This document shows positions 7,742-17,071 of a stretch of DNA of 61,901 bases, one piece after another. The translations under genes were made by a program, and so were the position numbers. Every line of letters starts with the position of its first letter. Within the stretch, counting starts at the first letter, position 1. The DNA comes from Kaistella jeonii (GTDB lineage: Bacteria; Bacteroidota; Bacteroidia; Flavobacteriales; Weeksellaceae): assembly GCF_000812865.1 (NCBI RefSeq), contig NZ_JSYL01000013.1, positions 1 through 61,901 on the forward strand, written 5' to 3'. The notes beneath the pieces are model-generated. The model made no database searches and was not told the origin of the DNA. It saw only the letters and a program-made list of their open reading frames with translations.

Positions 7742-8668
7742 TTGTCTAATTTAATTTTACTTTTTCTCTGTTTATTTCTGGGAATTTTTCTTAGAAAAAC
7801 TAAACTCTTCCCGGAAAACGGTCATTTAGCGCTGAACTCTTTTGTTATCAACATTTCTCTTTCTGCCTTGTCACTTTATTACATTCCGAAAATCATCCTG
7901 AACTTTCAGGTGATTTTTCCCGTTATGGTTCCGTGGCTCAATATTTTTTTAGCCTTTCTATTTTTTACATTTTTAGGCAAGAAAATGAAATGGTCGAAAA
8001 CATTGATCGGCGCCTTAATCATATGTGCAGGATTTGGAAACACTTCTTTTGTGGGCATTCCTTTCATTCAGTCTTTGTATGGCGAAAGTGGTTTAAAAAC
8101 CGTAATGCTCGTCGATCAACCCGGTTCTTTTGTAGCATTATCAACCTTAGGAATTACGTTTGCTAATTTTTATTCTGGAGGAAAAAATTCGGTACCTGAT
8201 ATTCTGAAAAAGATTTTAAAATTCCCACCATTTATCGCCTTTTTAGTTGCTGTTTTATTAAATTTAATGAGCATTCAATTTCCGTTAGTAATTGATGATG
8301 TATTCGCAAAATTAGGAGCAACAACAGTTCCGCTCGCTTTGGTTTCTGTTGGAAGTCAACTCAAATGGCAAAAATTAGAAGAAGAACAAAAACCTCTATT
8401 TTGGGGACTTTTATTTAAACTCATTCTATTTCCCGCCGTAATTTTCGTCCTCTATTTTATTCTTCTGAAACAGAGAGGTGAAATGATTGAAATCGCTTTT
8501 TTAGAATCTGCGATGGCTCCGATGATCACTGCAGCAATTATCGCTTCGACCCATAAATTAGAACCGAAACTCTGTAATTTAATGATCGGCATCGGAATTC
8601 CACTTTCTCTTGTAACGCTTACTTTATGGTATTTGTTGATGAAATATTCAGGATTATTGATGATTTAA
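7742..8668 (+). CDS. AEC (auxin efflux carrier) family transporter
   Basis: A 308-aa integral membrane protein of the AEC family, which export small organic anions or solutes. About ten hydrophobic helices are visible. The start is helix SNLILLFLCLFLGIFLRK, followed by PENGHLALNSFVINISLSALSL, a family-typical segment. The conserved GFGNTSFVGIP lies around residues 97-107. The frame is closed by a stop at 7736-7738 and has no suitable ATG, so initiation must be at the TTG 7742-7744, exactly where relatives begin. The substrate cannot be predicted. Confidence 0.87.
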   Translation: MSNLILLFLCLFLGIFLRKTKLFPENGHLALNSFVINISLSALSLYYIPKIILNFQVIFPVMVPWLNIFLAFLFFTFLGKKMKWSKTLIGALIICAGFGNTSFVGIPFIQSLYGESGLKTVMLVDQPGSFVALSTLGITFANFYSGGKNSVPDILKKILKFPPFIAFLVAVLLNLMSIQFPLVIDDVFAKLGATTVPLALVSVGSQLKWQKLEEEQKPLFWGLLFKLILFPAVIFVLYFILLKQRGEMIEIAFLESAMAPMITAAIIASTHKLEPKLCNLMIGIGIPLSLVTLTLWYLLMKYSGLLMI

Positions 8669-8763
8669 AAGCCACAAATTGATACAGACGATCTCTTCTT
8701 ACCTTATATCAATGTTTAAAGATTTCAAGATTCGTATCTTTGATTTTACAAAATAAAAAAGTT

Positions 8764-9468
8764 ATGAAAGTAGATATTTGGAGTGACATTCGTTGTCCGT
8801 TTTGTTATGTTGGAAAAAAGAATTTTGAAAAAGCTTTGGACCAATTTCCAGAAAAGGAAAACATCGAAGTGACTTGGCACAGTTTTCAACTTGATCCCGA
8901 CATGAAAACGCAACCTGAAAAAAATTCTTTAGAATATTTTTCCGAGAGAAAAGGAGTTTCTGCAGAGCAGGCAAAAGGAATGTATGAACATGTTTACAAA
9001 GCGGGAAAAGATGCCGGGATCGAATTTAATTTTGACCATCAAAAAGTGGCAAATTCTTATCGTGGACATCTTCTCTTACAATTGGCAGCCTCGAAAAATT
9101 TAGCCAACGAAGCAGAAGAAGCTTTATTTAAAGCGCAATTAATCGAAGGAAAAAACATTGATGATGAAGCGACTTTAATTGAAATCGGTAAATCAATTTC
9201 TTTAAATGAAGAAGATATTAAAAACGCTTTAGTCTCCGATGAATTCGCAGCACAAGTTTCAAAAGATATGATGTTGGCTCAGCAAATGCGAATCAGCGGC
9301 GTTCCGTTTTTTGTGATTAACGATAAATATGGAGTTTCCGGCGCACAACCTTCACCAGTTTTTTCTGAAGTTTTGGAGAAATCCTGGGAAGAATTTTCTG
9401 CGGGAGATCAAGGTTTAAAAATTATTCACAGCGGAGAAAGTTGCGATGTTGATGGAAATTGTGATTAA
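8764..9468 (+). CDS. DsbA family oxidoreductase, FrnE-like
   Basis: This 234-aa cytosolic thioredoxin-fold protein belongs to the FrnE branch of the DsbA family (disulfide isomerase/oxidoreductase). The active site is CPFC (Cys11-Cys14) in DIWSDIRCPFCYVGKKNFE. An alpha-helical insertion fills about 60-165, and the cis-proline loop is SGVPFFVINDKYGVSGAQP near the end. I start at ATG 8764; the in-frame TTG at 8740 is part of the -7 box TATCTTTG (8735-8742). FrnE proteins are linked to oxidative-stress tolerance in other bacteria. A Cys pair in the extreme C-terminus (ESCDVDGNCD) is unusual and might be redox active. Confidence 0.9.
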   Translation: MKVDIWSDIRCPFCYVGKKNFEKALDQFPEKENIEVTWHSFQLDPDMKTQPEKNSLEYFSERKGVSAEQAKGMYEHVYKAGKDAGIEFNFDHQKVANSYRGHLLLQLAASKNLANEAEEALFKAQLIEGKNIDDEATLIEIGKSISLNEEDIKNALVSDEFAAQVSKDMMLAQQMRISGVPFFVINDKYGVSGAQPSPVFSEVLEKSWEEFSAGDQGLKIIHSGESCDVDGNCD

Positions 9469-9569
9469 TGATCTCTAATTAAAATTTTAAAACTTCTGGA
9501 ATTCATTTTCAGAAGTTTTCTTTTTTATAAATGGAATTGTAATTGCTTTATTCATCTTAAATAGAAATT

Positions 9570-10070
9570 ATGAGCCGAGGATTTGTAAAAGAAGATGATC
9601 AGGAAGAAGTTCCTTTAGTTCCACCAAGAGCTGATTTGCCGGCAGGAACAGAAAATTTTGTCACCCAAAATGGAATGGATTCTTTGGTAGAAGAAAAAGA
9701 AAATTTATTACGAGACCAGGAAAATTTAGATTCGTCTCAGGAAAAAGAATATCGAATTTCTTTCAATCATATTAATGCTAAACTTCAGCTCTTAAATGAG
9801 AGAATTACCTCTGCAAAAATCATTGATCTGAAAAAACTTCCGCAAGATGAAATTCATTTTGGCGCAATGGTTACTTTTAAAAATATAACCAATAATTCAA
9901 CCCAAACGTTTCAATTGGTTGGTGTTGATGAAGCCAATATTTCAAAAGGAAAAATATCTTTTACTACGCCTTTAGCTAAAGCTTTGTTGCATAAAAAAGT
10001 TGGGGAAAAGGCAATTTTAAAATTGGGAGAAAAGGAAAATATTTTTGAGATTTTAAAGATTGTTTATTAA
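9570..10070 (+). CDS. GreA/GreB-like transcription elongation factor family protein
   Basis: The 166-aa protein starts MSRGFVKEDDQEEVPLVPPRA, the leader of a GreB-like family. A helical, probably coiled-coil segment follows (about 35-92), then a C-terminal FKBP-like Gre domain (about 95-166, with GAMVTFKN and a KISFTTPLAKALLHKKVGE signature). Gre factors insert the coiled coil into the RNA polymerase secondary channel to stimulate transcript cleavage. The acidic tip cannot be assigned with certainty, so it may modulate polymerase without cleavage activity. It stands alone between frnE and the convergent MFS gene. Confidence 0.8.
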   Translation: MSRGFVKEDDQEEVPLVPPRADLPAGTENFVTQNGMDSLVEEKENLLRDQENLDSSQEKEYRISFNHINAKLQLLNERITSAKIIDLKKLPQDEIHFGAMVTFKNITNNSTQTFQLVGVDEANISKGKISFTTPLAKALLHKKVGEKAILKLGEKENIFEILKIVY

Positions 10071-10123
10071 ATTAAAAAAAATCTTTATCAATTCATTTCC
10101 ATCATCAACGAGAAAACATAATT

Positions 10124-11287
10124 CTAAACTGTTCTCTTACCTGTCAACAATTGCACAATCAAAATAATTCCGGAGAACACCAAACCAACCACCGAAACGC
10201 CGGTCCAGCTATAATAATTCCAGGCTAAAGAACCTAAACTTGTTCCTATCGCTCCACCGATAAAAAATCCTACCATATAAATCGTATTCACGCGGTTTCT
10301 GGCTTCGGTATTTCTGGAAAAAACAATATTCTGATTCGTAATATGAACAGATTGAACTCCTAGATCGATTAAAATCACTCCGATAATTAAGCCTATAACC
10401 GAGTGCGATGACACCAAAAAGATGATCCAGGAAAGAATAATAAGAACAGCGCCCAAAATAATTAATTTGCTTTTCTCGACGCGGTTATTCATTTTTCCAA
10501 CGACCGTTGCGCCCAATGCTCCCGCAATTCCGAACAAACCAAAACCGCCCGCAACTGCACTTCCGTAACCGAAAGAATCTTGCATCAGGAAAACCAAGGT
10601 CGTCCAAAACGCGCTCAAACTTCCAAAAGCTAACGCTCCGCGCAAAGTTGCCAATCTCAAAGTCGGCTCTGTTTTAAAATAGAACCAGAGTGATTTCATC
10701 AGTTTCGCGTAACTCTCTCCAAATTTGGGTTGAATTAAAGGCAATTTTGCATTCAATAAAAAGAAAAGCAAAGTCATCAAACCTGCAGCACTAAAGAAAA
10801 CACTGCGCCATCCGAAATATTCGCCGACTAATCCGCTCAAAACCCGACTTCCTAAAATCCCTATCAGTAAACCACTCATTACAATACCAATGGCTCTTCC
10901 GCGACCTTCATCGTCGCTTAGATGTGCAGCCATTGGAACAAATAATTGTGGAAGTGTAGAGGTAAAGCCGATCAGAAAACTGGTGACGATCAATAAAAAA
11001 ATCGATTGTGATAAAGCTGCACCTAAAAGAGAAACTATCAAAATCAGAAAATCAATTTTTACAATTTTCATATTGCTGATCTTATCTCCCAACGGAATAA
11101 TAAACAGCAAACCCAGTGCATAACCAATCTGCGTAGAAAGTGCCACATTACTGACTTGAGAATCTGTTACATTTAAACTCGAAGCAATATCGTGCAGTAA
11201 AGGTTGGTTATAATATAAGTTCGCAACTACCAAACCCGCGGAAATACTCAGCAGATAAAGAAGTGAATTTGGTAATTTATTTGGCAT
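10124..11287 (-). CDS. MFS transporter
   Basis: A 387-aa major facilitator superfamily permease with twelve helices. The family segment VANLYYNQPLLHDIA lies in the first loop. The MFS loop 2-3 motif is recognisable as IPLGDKISNMK, and a weaker half-repeat AGALGATVVGKMNNR lies between helices 8 and 9. The pattern matches putative drug or sugar exporters. I chose ATG 11287 (MPNKLPNSLLYLL); a GTG at 11329 would add 14 polar residues. It converges with the Gre-like gene and no strong terminator is visible between them. The substrate is unknown. Confidence 0.88.
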   Translation of the reverse strand: MPNKLPNSLLYLLSISAGLVVANLYYNQPLLHDIASSLNVTDSQVSNVALSTQIGYALGLLFIIPLGDKISNMKIVKIDFLILIVSLLGAALSQSIFLLIVTSFLIGFTSTLPQLFVPMAAHLSDDEGRGRAIGIVMSGLLIGILGSRVLSGLVGEYFGWRSVFFSAAGLMTLLFFLLNAKLPLIQPKFGESYAKLMKSLWFYFKTEPTLRLATLRGALAFGSLSAFWTTLVFLMQDSFGYGSAVAGGFGLFGIAGALGATVVGKMNNRVEKSKLIILGAVLIILSWIIFLVSSHSVIGLIIGVILIDLGVQSVHITNQNIVFSRNTEARNRVNTIYMVGFFIGGAIGTSLGSLAWNYYSWTGVSVVGLVFSGIILIVQLLTGKRTV

Positions 11288-11390
11288 TTGGAGATCATTA
11301 TGAAGACCGCCAAAATTAAAATTTTCCACAGAAAATAAACGACTTTAGCAATCGTATTATGTTATGATGTTCGATTTCAAAATCTATCAT

Positions 11391-12245
11391 TTATTTTAGA
11401 GCAAGAAATCTTTTAATAGAAGTCGGAGTGAATATATATTTCGCAGTCACGGTTTTGGGTGCGTTCACATCCAGCTCATACCACGGTGATATATTTGAAT
11501 TAAGCGGATTTCTTAAAACATGAATATCCTGCGCAGGCATAAAACTTTCAGCCAAAAGATAAAGTTTTTTCCCAGAACTGTTGATCGCAACTCCCACTAT
11601 AATTACAGAATGACCCGGACTTCCCGGTTTTATTAGAAAATCACCGGTCTTGATCTGCGAATTTTGAAGAACGGAAACTGATTCTTTATTCAAAGAAATC
11701 GTTCCCGCATATCTAAAAATAATATTGAGATATTTTCGAAAATTTTCATAAGAATCATCAATTTTTCCTGTCTTATGAAAACTGACGCGATTATTTATTT
11801 CTTTGGTGCGAACTCCTTTTTTAAAATCATTCCAGGCGAAAAATTGACCACTCGTAAATTCGAAACCTATTTCTTCAAATCGTTTTTGAGACCACAGATA
11901 TTCGGAGTACAAACGGATCCAGGCATCTGCACATTGCTGCAAATCTTTTTCACCAACATCAATTTTGAGAATGGCGACATGATTATTTTGTTTCTCAATC
12001 GGGACCGCATTATAGTTACGCACCGGAAAACTGGGCGGATAAAGGGGGAAATTAACCAAATATTCACTGAAGCTTCCGGGCGTTTCTTTTGCCCAGAAAA
12101 AACCTTTCGGCGGTGTAAATCGAGTACGGATCGTAGATTTACTTTCGTCAATGATCATGAGTTGAGTCGTCTCAATAACTTGAGAAAAAGCAATCTGGAA
12201 ATTCAGAAACATCAACAAAAATAAAAATTGGTAAAATCGGATCAA
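11391..12245 (-). CDS. DUF4846 domain-containing exported protein
   Basis: An exported protein of about 284 aa whose body matches DUF4846, a Bacteroidetes family of unknown function. Hallmarks are TPPKGFFWAKETPGSFSEYL, then DVGEKDLQQCADAWIRLYSEYLW, an FEFTSGQFFAWNDFKKGVR segment, and the later GDFLIKPGSPGHSVIIVG with a conserved His. The His/Cys/Asp layout recalls papain-like amidase folds, but that is inference. The start is uncertain. The outermost TTG (12263) is part of a TAATTTTG -7-like box (12261-12268), so I prefer TTG 12245, which gives the signal peptide MIRFYQFLFLLMFLNFQIAFSQ-like sequence. Confidence 0.8.
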   Translation of the reverse strand: MIRFYQFLFLLMFLNFQIAFSQVIETTQLMIIDESKSTIRTRFTPPKGFFWAKETPGSFSEYLVNFPLYPPSFPVRNYNAVPIEKQNNHVAILKIDVGEKDLQQCADAWIRLYSEYLWSQKRFEEIGFEFTSGQFFAWNDFKKGVRTKEINNRVSFHKTGKIDDSYENFRKYLNIIFRYAGTISLNKESVSVLQNSQIKTGDFLIKPGSPGHSVIIVGVAINSSGKKLYLLAESFMPAQDIHVLRNPLNSNISPWYELDVNAPKTVTAKYIFTPTSIKRFLALK

Positions 12246-12299
12246 TATGAAATGTTTACTCAAAATTAACTCTATTTTTGAAATAAATTTAATTAATAA

Positions 12300-12327
12300 T
12301 TGTTTAGATAAAACATCATTATATTTG
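12300..12327 (+). promoter_or_regulatory. Bacteroidetes promoter of the M1-like/beta-barrel gene
   Basis: TTG (12300-12302) is followed after 17 bases by TATATTTG (12320-12327). This fits the -33 TTG / -7 TAnnTTTG consensus of the primary sigma factor and sits 14 bases before the ATG at 12342. Confidence 0.6.
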
Positions 12328-12341
12328 ATCTTGTTTAGAAA

Positions 12342-15161
12342 ATGAAAAGATTATTGCTGGGGATTTTACTGATTATCAATTTTGTTGTGGTTTCTGCACA
12401 ACAAGATTCTATTTACATTAATGCTAAAGTTTCCGGATCCAAAAAAGAGTTGACGGTAAATCAAGAAATCACTTATTACAACAATGGTTCAGCAGATCTT
12501 TCTCAGATCAAATTATTGAACTGGATCGCCGCTTACCAAAATAGAAATACAAAACTCGTAAAGCGACAATTGGAAGACCGAAAAAACGATCTGTATTTCG
12601 CGAAACCCAATGAACTCGGATCTTTAATAAATTTAGAAATTAAAATCGGAGAAAAAGCAATATCTGTAAACGACAGTTCAACGGAAAATATTTACATTCA
12701 ACTTCCGAACAAGATAAAACCTGGAGAAAAAGTAGAAATTGCACTTCAATATATTTTGAAATTGCCTGATGAAAAATTTGCAGGTTATGGCAGCGACGGA
12801 AAAAAAATAACGCTGAAGTATTTTTTTCTTGTTCCAGACGGTTTTGAAAATCAGGAGCAAAGTCCAAAAAACTTTATGGATATTGAAGAAAACCAAAGTC
12901 CGAATGTTTACTGGAAAGTAATTTTAGATATTCCTGTGAACTACTATTCCCAAAGTAATTTAGCCGAAACCGCACCCAATTATTTTGAAGGAAAATTAAA
13001 CATCGATCCCGAATTTGTGATCTCAGAAAATCATTTTACGACTATTTCTCCGAAAGTGGATGCAAAAAAAATTGATATTACTTTCGGATATCCTTTAACG
13101 GAAAGCGAAAAACAAAATCTGGAGTTCTATCTTCCATTACAACTTAATTTCATTAAAAGTAAGATTGGATTTCTACCTTCCAGGATTTTCATTAGTGAGA
13201 AATTCAGGAAAAACGAAAATTTCACAGGTTTGGAAGATCTTAAATTCTTAAAGTTCCGGTACCAGCTTTTTACAGAATCGCAAAGAAATGATCTCAATTA
13301 TTTCAGCATTATTTCTAAAAACGTAGTCGAACAAGCGACTGTCTTCGAGAAAAAACAGGATCACTGGTTGATGAACGGTTTGAAAACTTATCTCGAAATT
13401 CAATACATTGAGCGTTATTATAAAAACGAAAAACTTCTGGGTCAATTACCGGAAAACATCAATATTTTTGGGTTCAAACCTTTAAAATTATTCTATGCTT
13501 CAAAGCTGAAACTTTCTGAAAGATATGGTCTGGCTTATCTCTATATCTTGACGAAAAATCTGGATCAGAAAATTGCAGAACCTTTTGAAGATTTGAGCAA
13601 TTACAATGCAGCAGCAATCAGTCATCTGGAAATGGGAAGTTTATTTTCATTTGTCGCGGCAAAAATGGGACAGGAGAAATTTGATGATTTTGTCACCCAA
13701 TATTTACGCAAAAATGCCCATCAACACATCGATAAGAAAAAGTTTTTAGATGAATTGACTTTAGCTTCAGGTTATTCGTCAGATTTCCTGGAAAACTTTC
13801 TTCAAAGAAAAAACCGAGTCAATTTTAAACTGAAAAGATTTAAGAAAATTGGTGATGAATTTCAGGTAAAAATCGCAAAAAACACTTCGCAACAGATTCC
13901 CTTTAAAATAGAAACGATTACTAAAACGGGAGAGAAAAAGGAATTCTGGTTTGATACCAACGATTCTAAAACCGATGTGATTTATACCATTCCTCAATCG
14001 AATGCTGCAAAAATCGTGGTTAACGACGAATATATTTTCCCGGAAAAAAACTTTCGGGACAATTATTTATACACAAAAGGCATCTACTCAAATACAAAAA
14101 AGATAAAATTGAAACTTTTCCAGGATATTCCAAATCCGGAATTCAATGAAATTTACCTGAATCCACGGTTGAGTTTCAATATCTATGACAAAGTTTTACT
14201 TGGACTCAATTTTAAAAACTCATCTTTATTTGAACGAAAATTTAATTATTCATTTACGCCCTATTTTAGTTCAGGAACAGGACAAATGACCGGTTCGGGA
14301 GCAATCTCCTACTCTTTTCAACCTGCCGAAAGCTTCTTCCGAACTTTAGATATTGGTGTTTCTGGCTCCTACTTTCACTACGATTATGATTTATCTTACC
14401 GCAAATTTGGCATTTTTGCCAACATCAATTTCGCCAAAAATCCGAGGAGTGATATTGGTAGAAGTTTGGGTGTTTCTTACAATTTTTATGATAAAGATCT
14501 GAATCCAATGATGATTGCACAAAACGAATACCAAAAATATAACATGTGGAGCATTGGTTACGGCTACTCGGATCGACAGTTGATTCACGAAAAGTATGCA
14601 AGTGCAAATCTGCAGTTTATGGAGGATTTTCAGAAAATTTCGGGTGAAGCTTTTTACCGCTGGGAATATGCAAAAGATAAAAAATTGAGTTTGCGGTTTT
14701 TCGGTGGCTATTTTCTGACCAATAAAACAAAAAATAATCTTTTCGATTACGGGATCTCAAAAGTTTCCAATTACTCTTTTTCTTACGGACTTTTAGGACA
14801 AAGTGCAACAACGGGATTGCTTTCCCAGCAGTTAATTTTGGCAGAAGGTGGCTATAAATCTTATGTTGGAAATACGGCAAATCAGTGGATCACTTCCATC
14901 AATCTGGACTCTCATGTTTGGCGCTGGTTTAATCTTTATGCTGATGCGGGAGTTTACAAAAGCAAATCTCATGATCCACAATTTATTTGGGATTCCGGCG
15001 TGAAAGTAAAAGTTATCCCCGATTTTCTGGAGGTTTATTTCCCCATACAAAGTTCATTAGGTTTCGAACCTTCCTTTAAAGATTACGGGCAAAGAATTCG
15101 TTTTACTTTGGTTTTAAATTTTAGTGCAATTACCAACTATTTAAGTAGAGGATGGTTTTAA
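12342..15161 (+). CDS. M1-aminopeptidase-like (gluzincin) protein with degenerate active site and C-terminal beta-barrel
   Basis: A 939-aa exported protein (signal peptide ending VVVSAQQ). Residues about 20-240 form an M1-type beta-sandwich domain (TVNQEITYYNNGSADLSQIKLLNW). Residues about 250-530 form the helical peptidase-like domain. Where HExxH is expected there is NVVEQ (327-331), followed by DHWLMNGLKTYLE (340-352), which corresponds to the WLNEGFATYxE motif. The zinc ligands and catalytic Glu are therefore not conserved. From about 600 to the end, alternating amphipathic strands ending in an aromatic residue (SRGWF) indicate an outer-membrane barrel. It is probably a surface or periplasmic binding scaffold rather than a protease. 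Confidence 0.8.
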   Translation: MKRLLLGILLIINFVVVSAQQDSIYINAKVSGSKKELTVNQEITYYNNGSADLSQIKLLNWIAAYQNRNTKLVKRQLEDRKNDLYFAKPNELGSLINLEIKIGEKAISVNDSSTENIYIQLPNKIKPGEKVEIALQYILKLPDEKFAGYGSDGKKITLKYFFLVPDGFENQEQSPKNFMDIEENQSPNVYWKVILDIPVNYYSQSNLAETAPNYFEGKLNIDPEFVISENHFTTISPKVDAKKIDITFGYPLTESEKQNLEFYLPLQLNFIKSKIGFLPSRIFISEKFRKNENFTGLEDLKFLKFRYQLFTESQRNDLNYFSIISKNVVEQATVFEKKQDHWLMNGLKTYLEIQYIERYYKNEKLLGQLPENINIFGFKPLKLFYASKLKLSERYGLAYLYILTKNLDQKIAEPFEDLSNYNAAAISHLEMGSLFSFVAAKMGQEKFDDFVTQYLRKNAHQHIDKKKFLDELTLASGYSSDFLENFLQRKNRVNFKLKRFKKIGDEFQVKIAKNTSQQIPFKIETITKTGEKKEFWFDTNDSKTDVIYTIPQSNAAKIVVNDEYIFPEKNFRDNYLYTKGIYSNTKKIKLKLFQDIPNPEFNEIYLNPRLSFNIYDKVLLGLNFKNSSLFERKFNYSFTPYFSSGTGQMTGSGAISYSFQPAESFFRTLDIGVSGSYFHYDYDLSYRKFGIFANINFAKNPRSDIGRSLGVSYNFYDKDLNPMMIAQNEYQKYNMWSIGYGYSDRQLIHEKYASANLQFMEDFQKISGEAFYRWEYAKDKKLSLRFFGGYFLTNKTKNNLFDYGISKVSNYSFSYGLLGQSATTGLLSQQLILAEGGYKSYVGNTANQWITSINLDSHVWRWFNLYADAGVYKSKSHDPQFIWDSGVKVKVIPDFLEVYFPIQSSLGFEPSFKDYGQRIRFTLVLNFSAITNYLSRGWF

Positions 15162-15200
15162 AGCTAGAAGATGGGAGTTGGGAGCTACTTAATATAAAAA

Positions 15201-15222
15201 AAGCCGCTTAAAAAAGCGGCTT
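15201..15222. terminator. terminator between the barrel protein and T9SS cargo genes
   Basis: Perfect nine-base arms AAGCCGCTT (15201-15209) and AAGCGGCTT (15214-15222) surround an AAAA loop, preceded by a long A-run. The hairpin lies between convergent genes and serves best on the minus strand. Confidence 0.8.
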
Positions 15223-15242
15223 CATATTGATAAGAGATGATC

Positions 15243-16025
15243 TTATTTTTTCATTACTTTTCTGCTCACTTTCGCAGAACCATTGTCAACAGTTACAATA
15301 TAAATTCCTTTAGTTAAAGAAGAAGTATTGATTTTGTCTCCGCTGTTAATTCTGTTTGAAGAGATTAATTTACCATCTGCAGAAATAATGTTTACCGTTG
15401 CTCTTCCTGGAAGAGTTACTAGCAATTCATTTCCTACAACAGTATTCATTTTCACCTCACTGTCGTAGCTTTTTACATCAGTTACAGCCATTGTAGCTTT
15501 ATCTTGAAAAAGAACATCGTCTACATAAACAACACCACCGTTATTGGTTGCGCTTTCACTGTAAACTCTAAATCCTGGTCTCGCCACCGTTGCTCCTGCA
15601 GTAGGCATCGCTTCAGCAGTAAAGAAAGTCCATGCTGGTGAATCAACAGAAAAATCTGCTGCTTGAAGTGGGTTGCTTCCTAAATCAGCAGTATTTCTAA
15701 ACTGATTCCAATACTTAAATTTTGCATTTGGAGTATTGTCTAAATACCATCCAGAAAATACGTATGTTTTTGATACATCGATAGTAATATCTGGAGTAGG
15801 ATTAACAGACTTGTTACCAGTTGCAGCTGTTGGAGCAGTGATTCCAATAGCGAAGTTACCCGAATGTGCATTTGCACCAGTTCCTTGAACGACAGTAATT
15901 CCTGTCACGAAATAGCCATCAGGAGCACCTGCTGTCCAACTTTCGAATCCTGGATTAGGAATTAAATTTTGAGCGCTCATAAGAGCCACTGCAGAAACAC
16001 CTAAAATTGTAAAGATTTTTTTCAT
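15243..16025 (-). CDS. T9SS type A sorting domain-containing protein with N-terminal carbohydrate-binding-like module
   Basis: A 260-aa secreted protein. The signal peptide is MKKIFTILGVSAVALMSAQ. Residues about 20-175 form a jelly-roll carbohydrate-binding-like module starting NLIPNPGFESWTAGAPDGYF. The last 75-80 residues are a type IX secretion sorting domain (NTVVGNELLV...ADGKLI...LTKGIYIVTVDNGSAKVSRKVMKK pattern). The protein is exported by Sec, passed through T9SS, and probably anchored to the surface or released. The sorting tail is closely similar in layout to that of the next gene. No catalytic residues are evident, so binding is more likely than hydrolysis. Confidence 0.88.
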   Translation of the reverse strand: MKKIFTILGVSAVALMSAQNLIPNPGFESWTAGAPDGYFVTGITVVQGTGANAHSGNFAIGITAPTAATGNKSVNPTPDITIDVSKTYVFSGWYLDNTPNAKFKYWNQFRNTADLGSNPLQAADFSVDSPAWTFFTAEAMPTAGATVARPGFRVYSESATNNGGVVYVDDVLFQDKATMAVTDVKSYDSEVKMNTVVGNELLVTLPGRATVNIISADGKLISSNRINSGDKINTSSLTKGIYIVTVDNGSAKVSRKVMKK

Positions 16026-16123
16026 TGTATTAAAATTTAAATTTGTTATAAATTTGGGATTGTAAATTTACGCAATTTTTGACATAAATATCGGATAACC
16101 AAGTATATTTAAAAAATATAAAA

Positions 16124-16159
16124 AAAGGAAGCCTATTTAACTAAAAATAACCTTCCTTT
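16124..16159 (-). terminator. terminator after the second T9SS cargo gene
   Basis: Arms AAAGGAAG (16124-16131) and CTTCCTTT (16152-16159) close a 20-base loop, with an A-run on the plus-strand left side that gives a U-run in the minus-strand transcript. Confidence 0.55.
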
Positions 16160-16179
16160 CATATAATTAAATCAAAAGA

Positions 16180-16920
16180 TTATTTTTTAATAATTTTTTG
16201 AGAAACCACTTTTCCGTTTACATTACCTGTAACGATATAGGTTCCTTTTGTTAAAGTTGAAACATCTAAAGTTGTATTTTCATTTACAGAAGCAGTTTTT
16301 ACAACCTGTCCGTTCATGTTTACAACCTGCACGTTTCCTTTTGAAGAGAAAATAATTGAATTACCAACTACAGTATTTTTTACCAAGTTTGCTTTGGTAG
16401 CGTTTACATCACCTACTGCCATTACTGGTTTAACTCTATAAGTTACTGTAAAAGATGGAATACGCAATTGAGTATTACTTGTTCCTGTTGCCAGTACATT
16501 TTTGAAAGATAAAGAAGTACCAGCAGTTAAGCCTTCAACATTATAAACCGAACCTGTTAATGGCATTGCTACAGATGTTCCAGCGTCAACACTATAATTT
16601 ACTGGCGGAGCAAAAGCTGCTGTAGTCGCTGTAAAAGTTAAGCCTGTTATCTCATATCCAGAGGCAACTGAAATAGTAACTGAATTACCGTCTCCCGTAG
16701 TTCTGTCAGAGTAGATTCTTACTGCTGCAGGTGTTGCAGAATAAAAAGTTGGTGACTGTGCTGAAGTTCCTTTTGCAGTAACAAAAGATAAATTTGAATC
16801 AATGGTTCCTCCAACTACTTCAGTAGCATTTGTACCTGAAAAAGTGTAAGTAACCGTCGTTTGAGCGTTAACACTTGCAGCTACAATGACAGCTGCGAAT
16901 AAAGAATAAAGTTTTTTCAT
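16180..16920 (-). CDS. T9SS type A sorting domain-containing protein, function unknown
   Basis: A 246-aa secreted protein with signal peptide MKKLYSLFAAVIVAASVNAQ. The Thr/Ser/Gly-rich beta module (about 20-160) is of a kind I cannot assign. The C-terminal T9SS type A domain (about 168-246) carries NTVVGNSIIF, VNMNGQVVKT and LTKGTYIVTGNVNGK and ends KIIKK. It has a probable -7 box TATTTTTG on the minus strand at 16955-16962. It is separated from the downstream cargo gene by a terminator, so the two are probably expressed independently. Confidence 0.87.
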   Translation of the reverse strand: MKKLYSLFAAVIVAASVNAQTTVTYTFSGTNATEVVGGTIDSNLSFVTAKGTSAQSPTFYSATPAAVRIYSDRTTGDGNSVTISVASGYEITGLTFTATTAAFAPPVNYSVDAGTSVAMPLTGSVYNVEGLTAGTSLSFKNVLATGTSNTQLRIPSFTVTYRVKPVMAVGDVNATKANLVKNTVVGNSIIFSSKGNVQVVNMNGQVVKTASVNENTTLDVSTLTKGTYIVTGNVNGKVVSQKIIKK

Positions 16921-16954
16921 AATAGAAATTTTAAATAATTAATAATTTATAGTG

Positions 16955-16962
16955 CAAAAATA
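16955..16962 (-). promoter_or_regulatory. probable -7 box (TATTTTTG) of the T9SS cargo gene
   Basis: The minus strand reads TATTTTTG, matching TAnnTTTG, 34 bases before the ATG at 16920. I cannot see a clear -33 TTG. Confidence 0.4.
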
Positions 16963-17071
16963 CAACCTTTTTTACTAATATCATAATGATAACATTAACT
17001 AATTGTTAAATGTTTAAAAATACTTTTAAATATACTTTTTCGTTATTTTTACAGACTCTTTTAAAACAGAT

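Noticed and set aside
8870..8895. TTGGCAC sequence inside the FrnE-like gene resembling a sigma54 site
   Set aside because: No GC follows at the required ten-base spacing after GG, and it lies within coding sequence.
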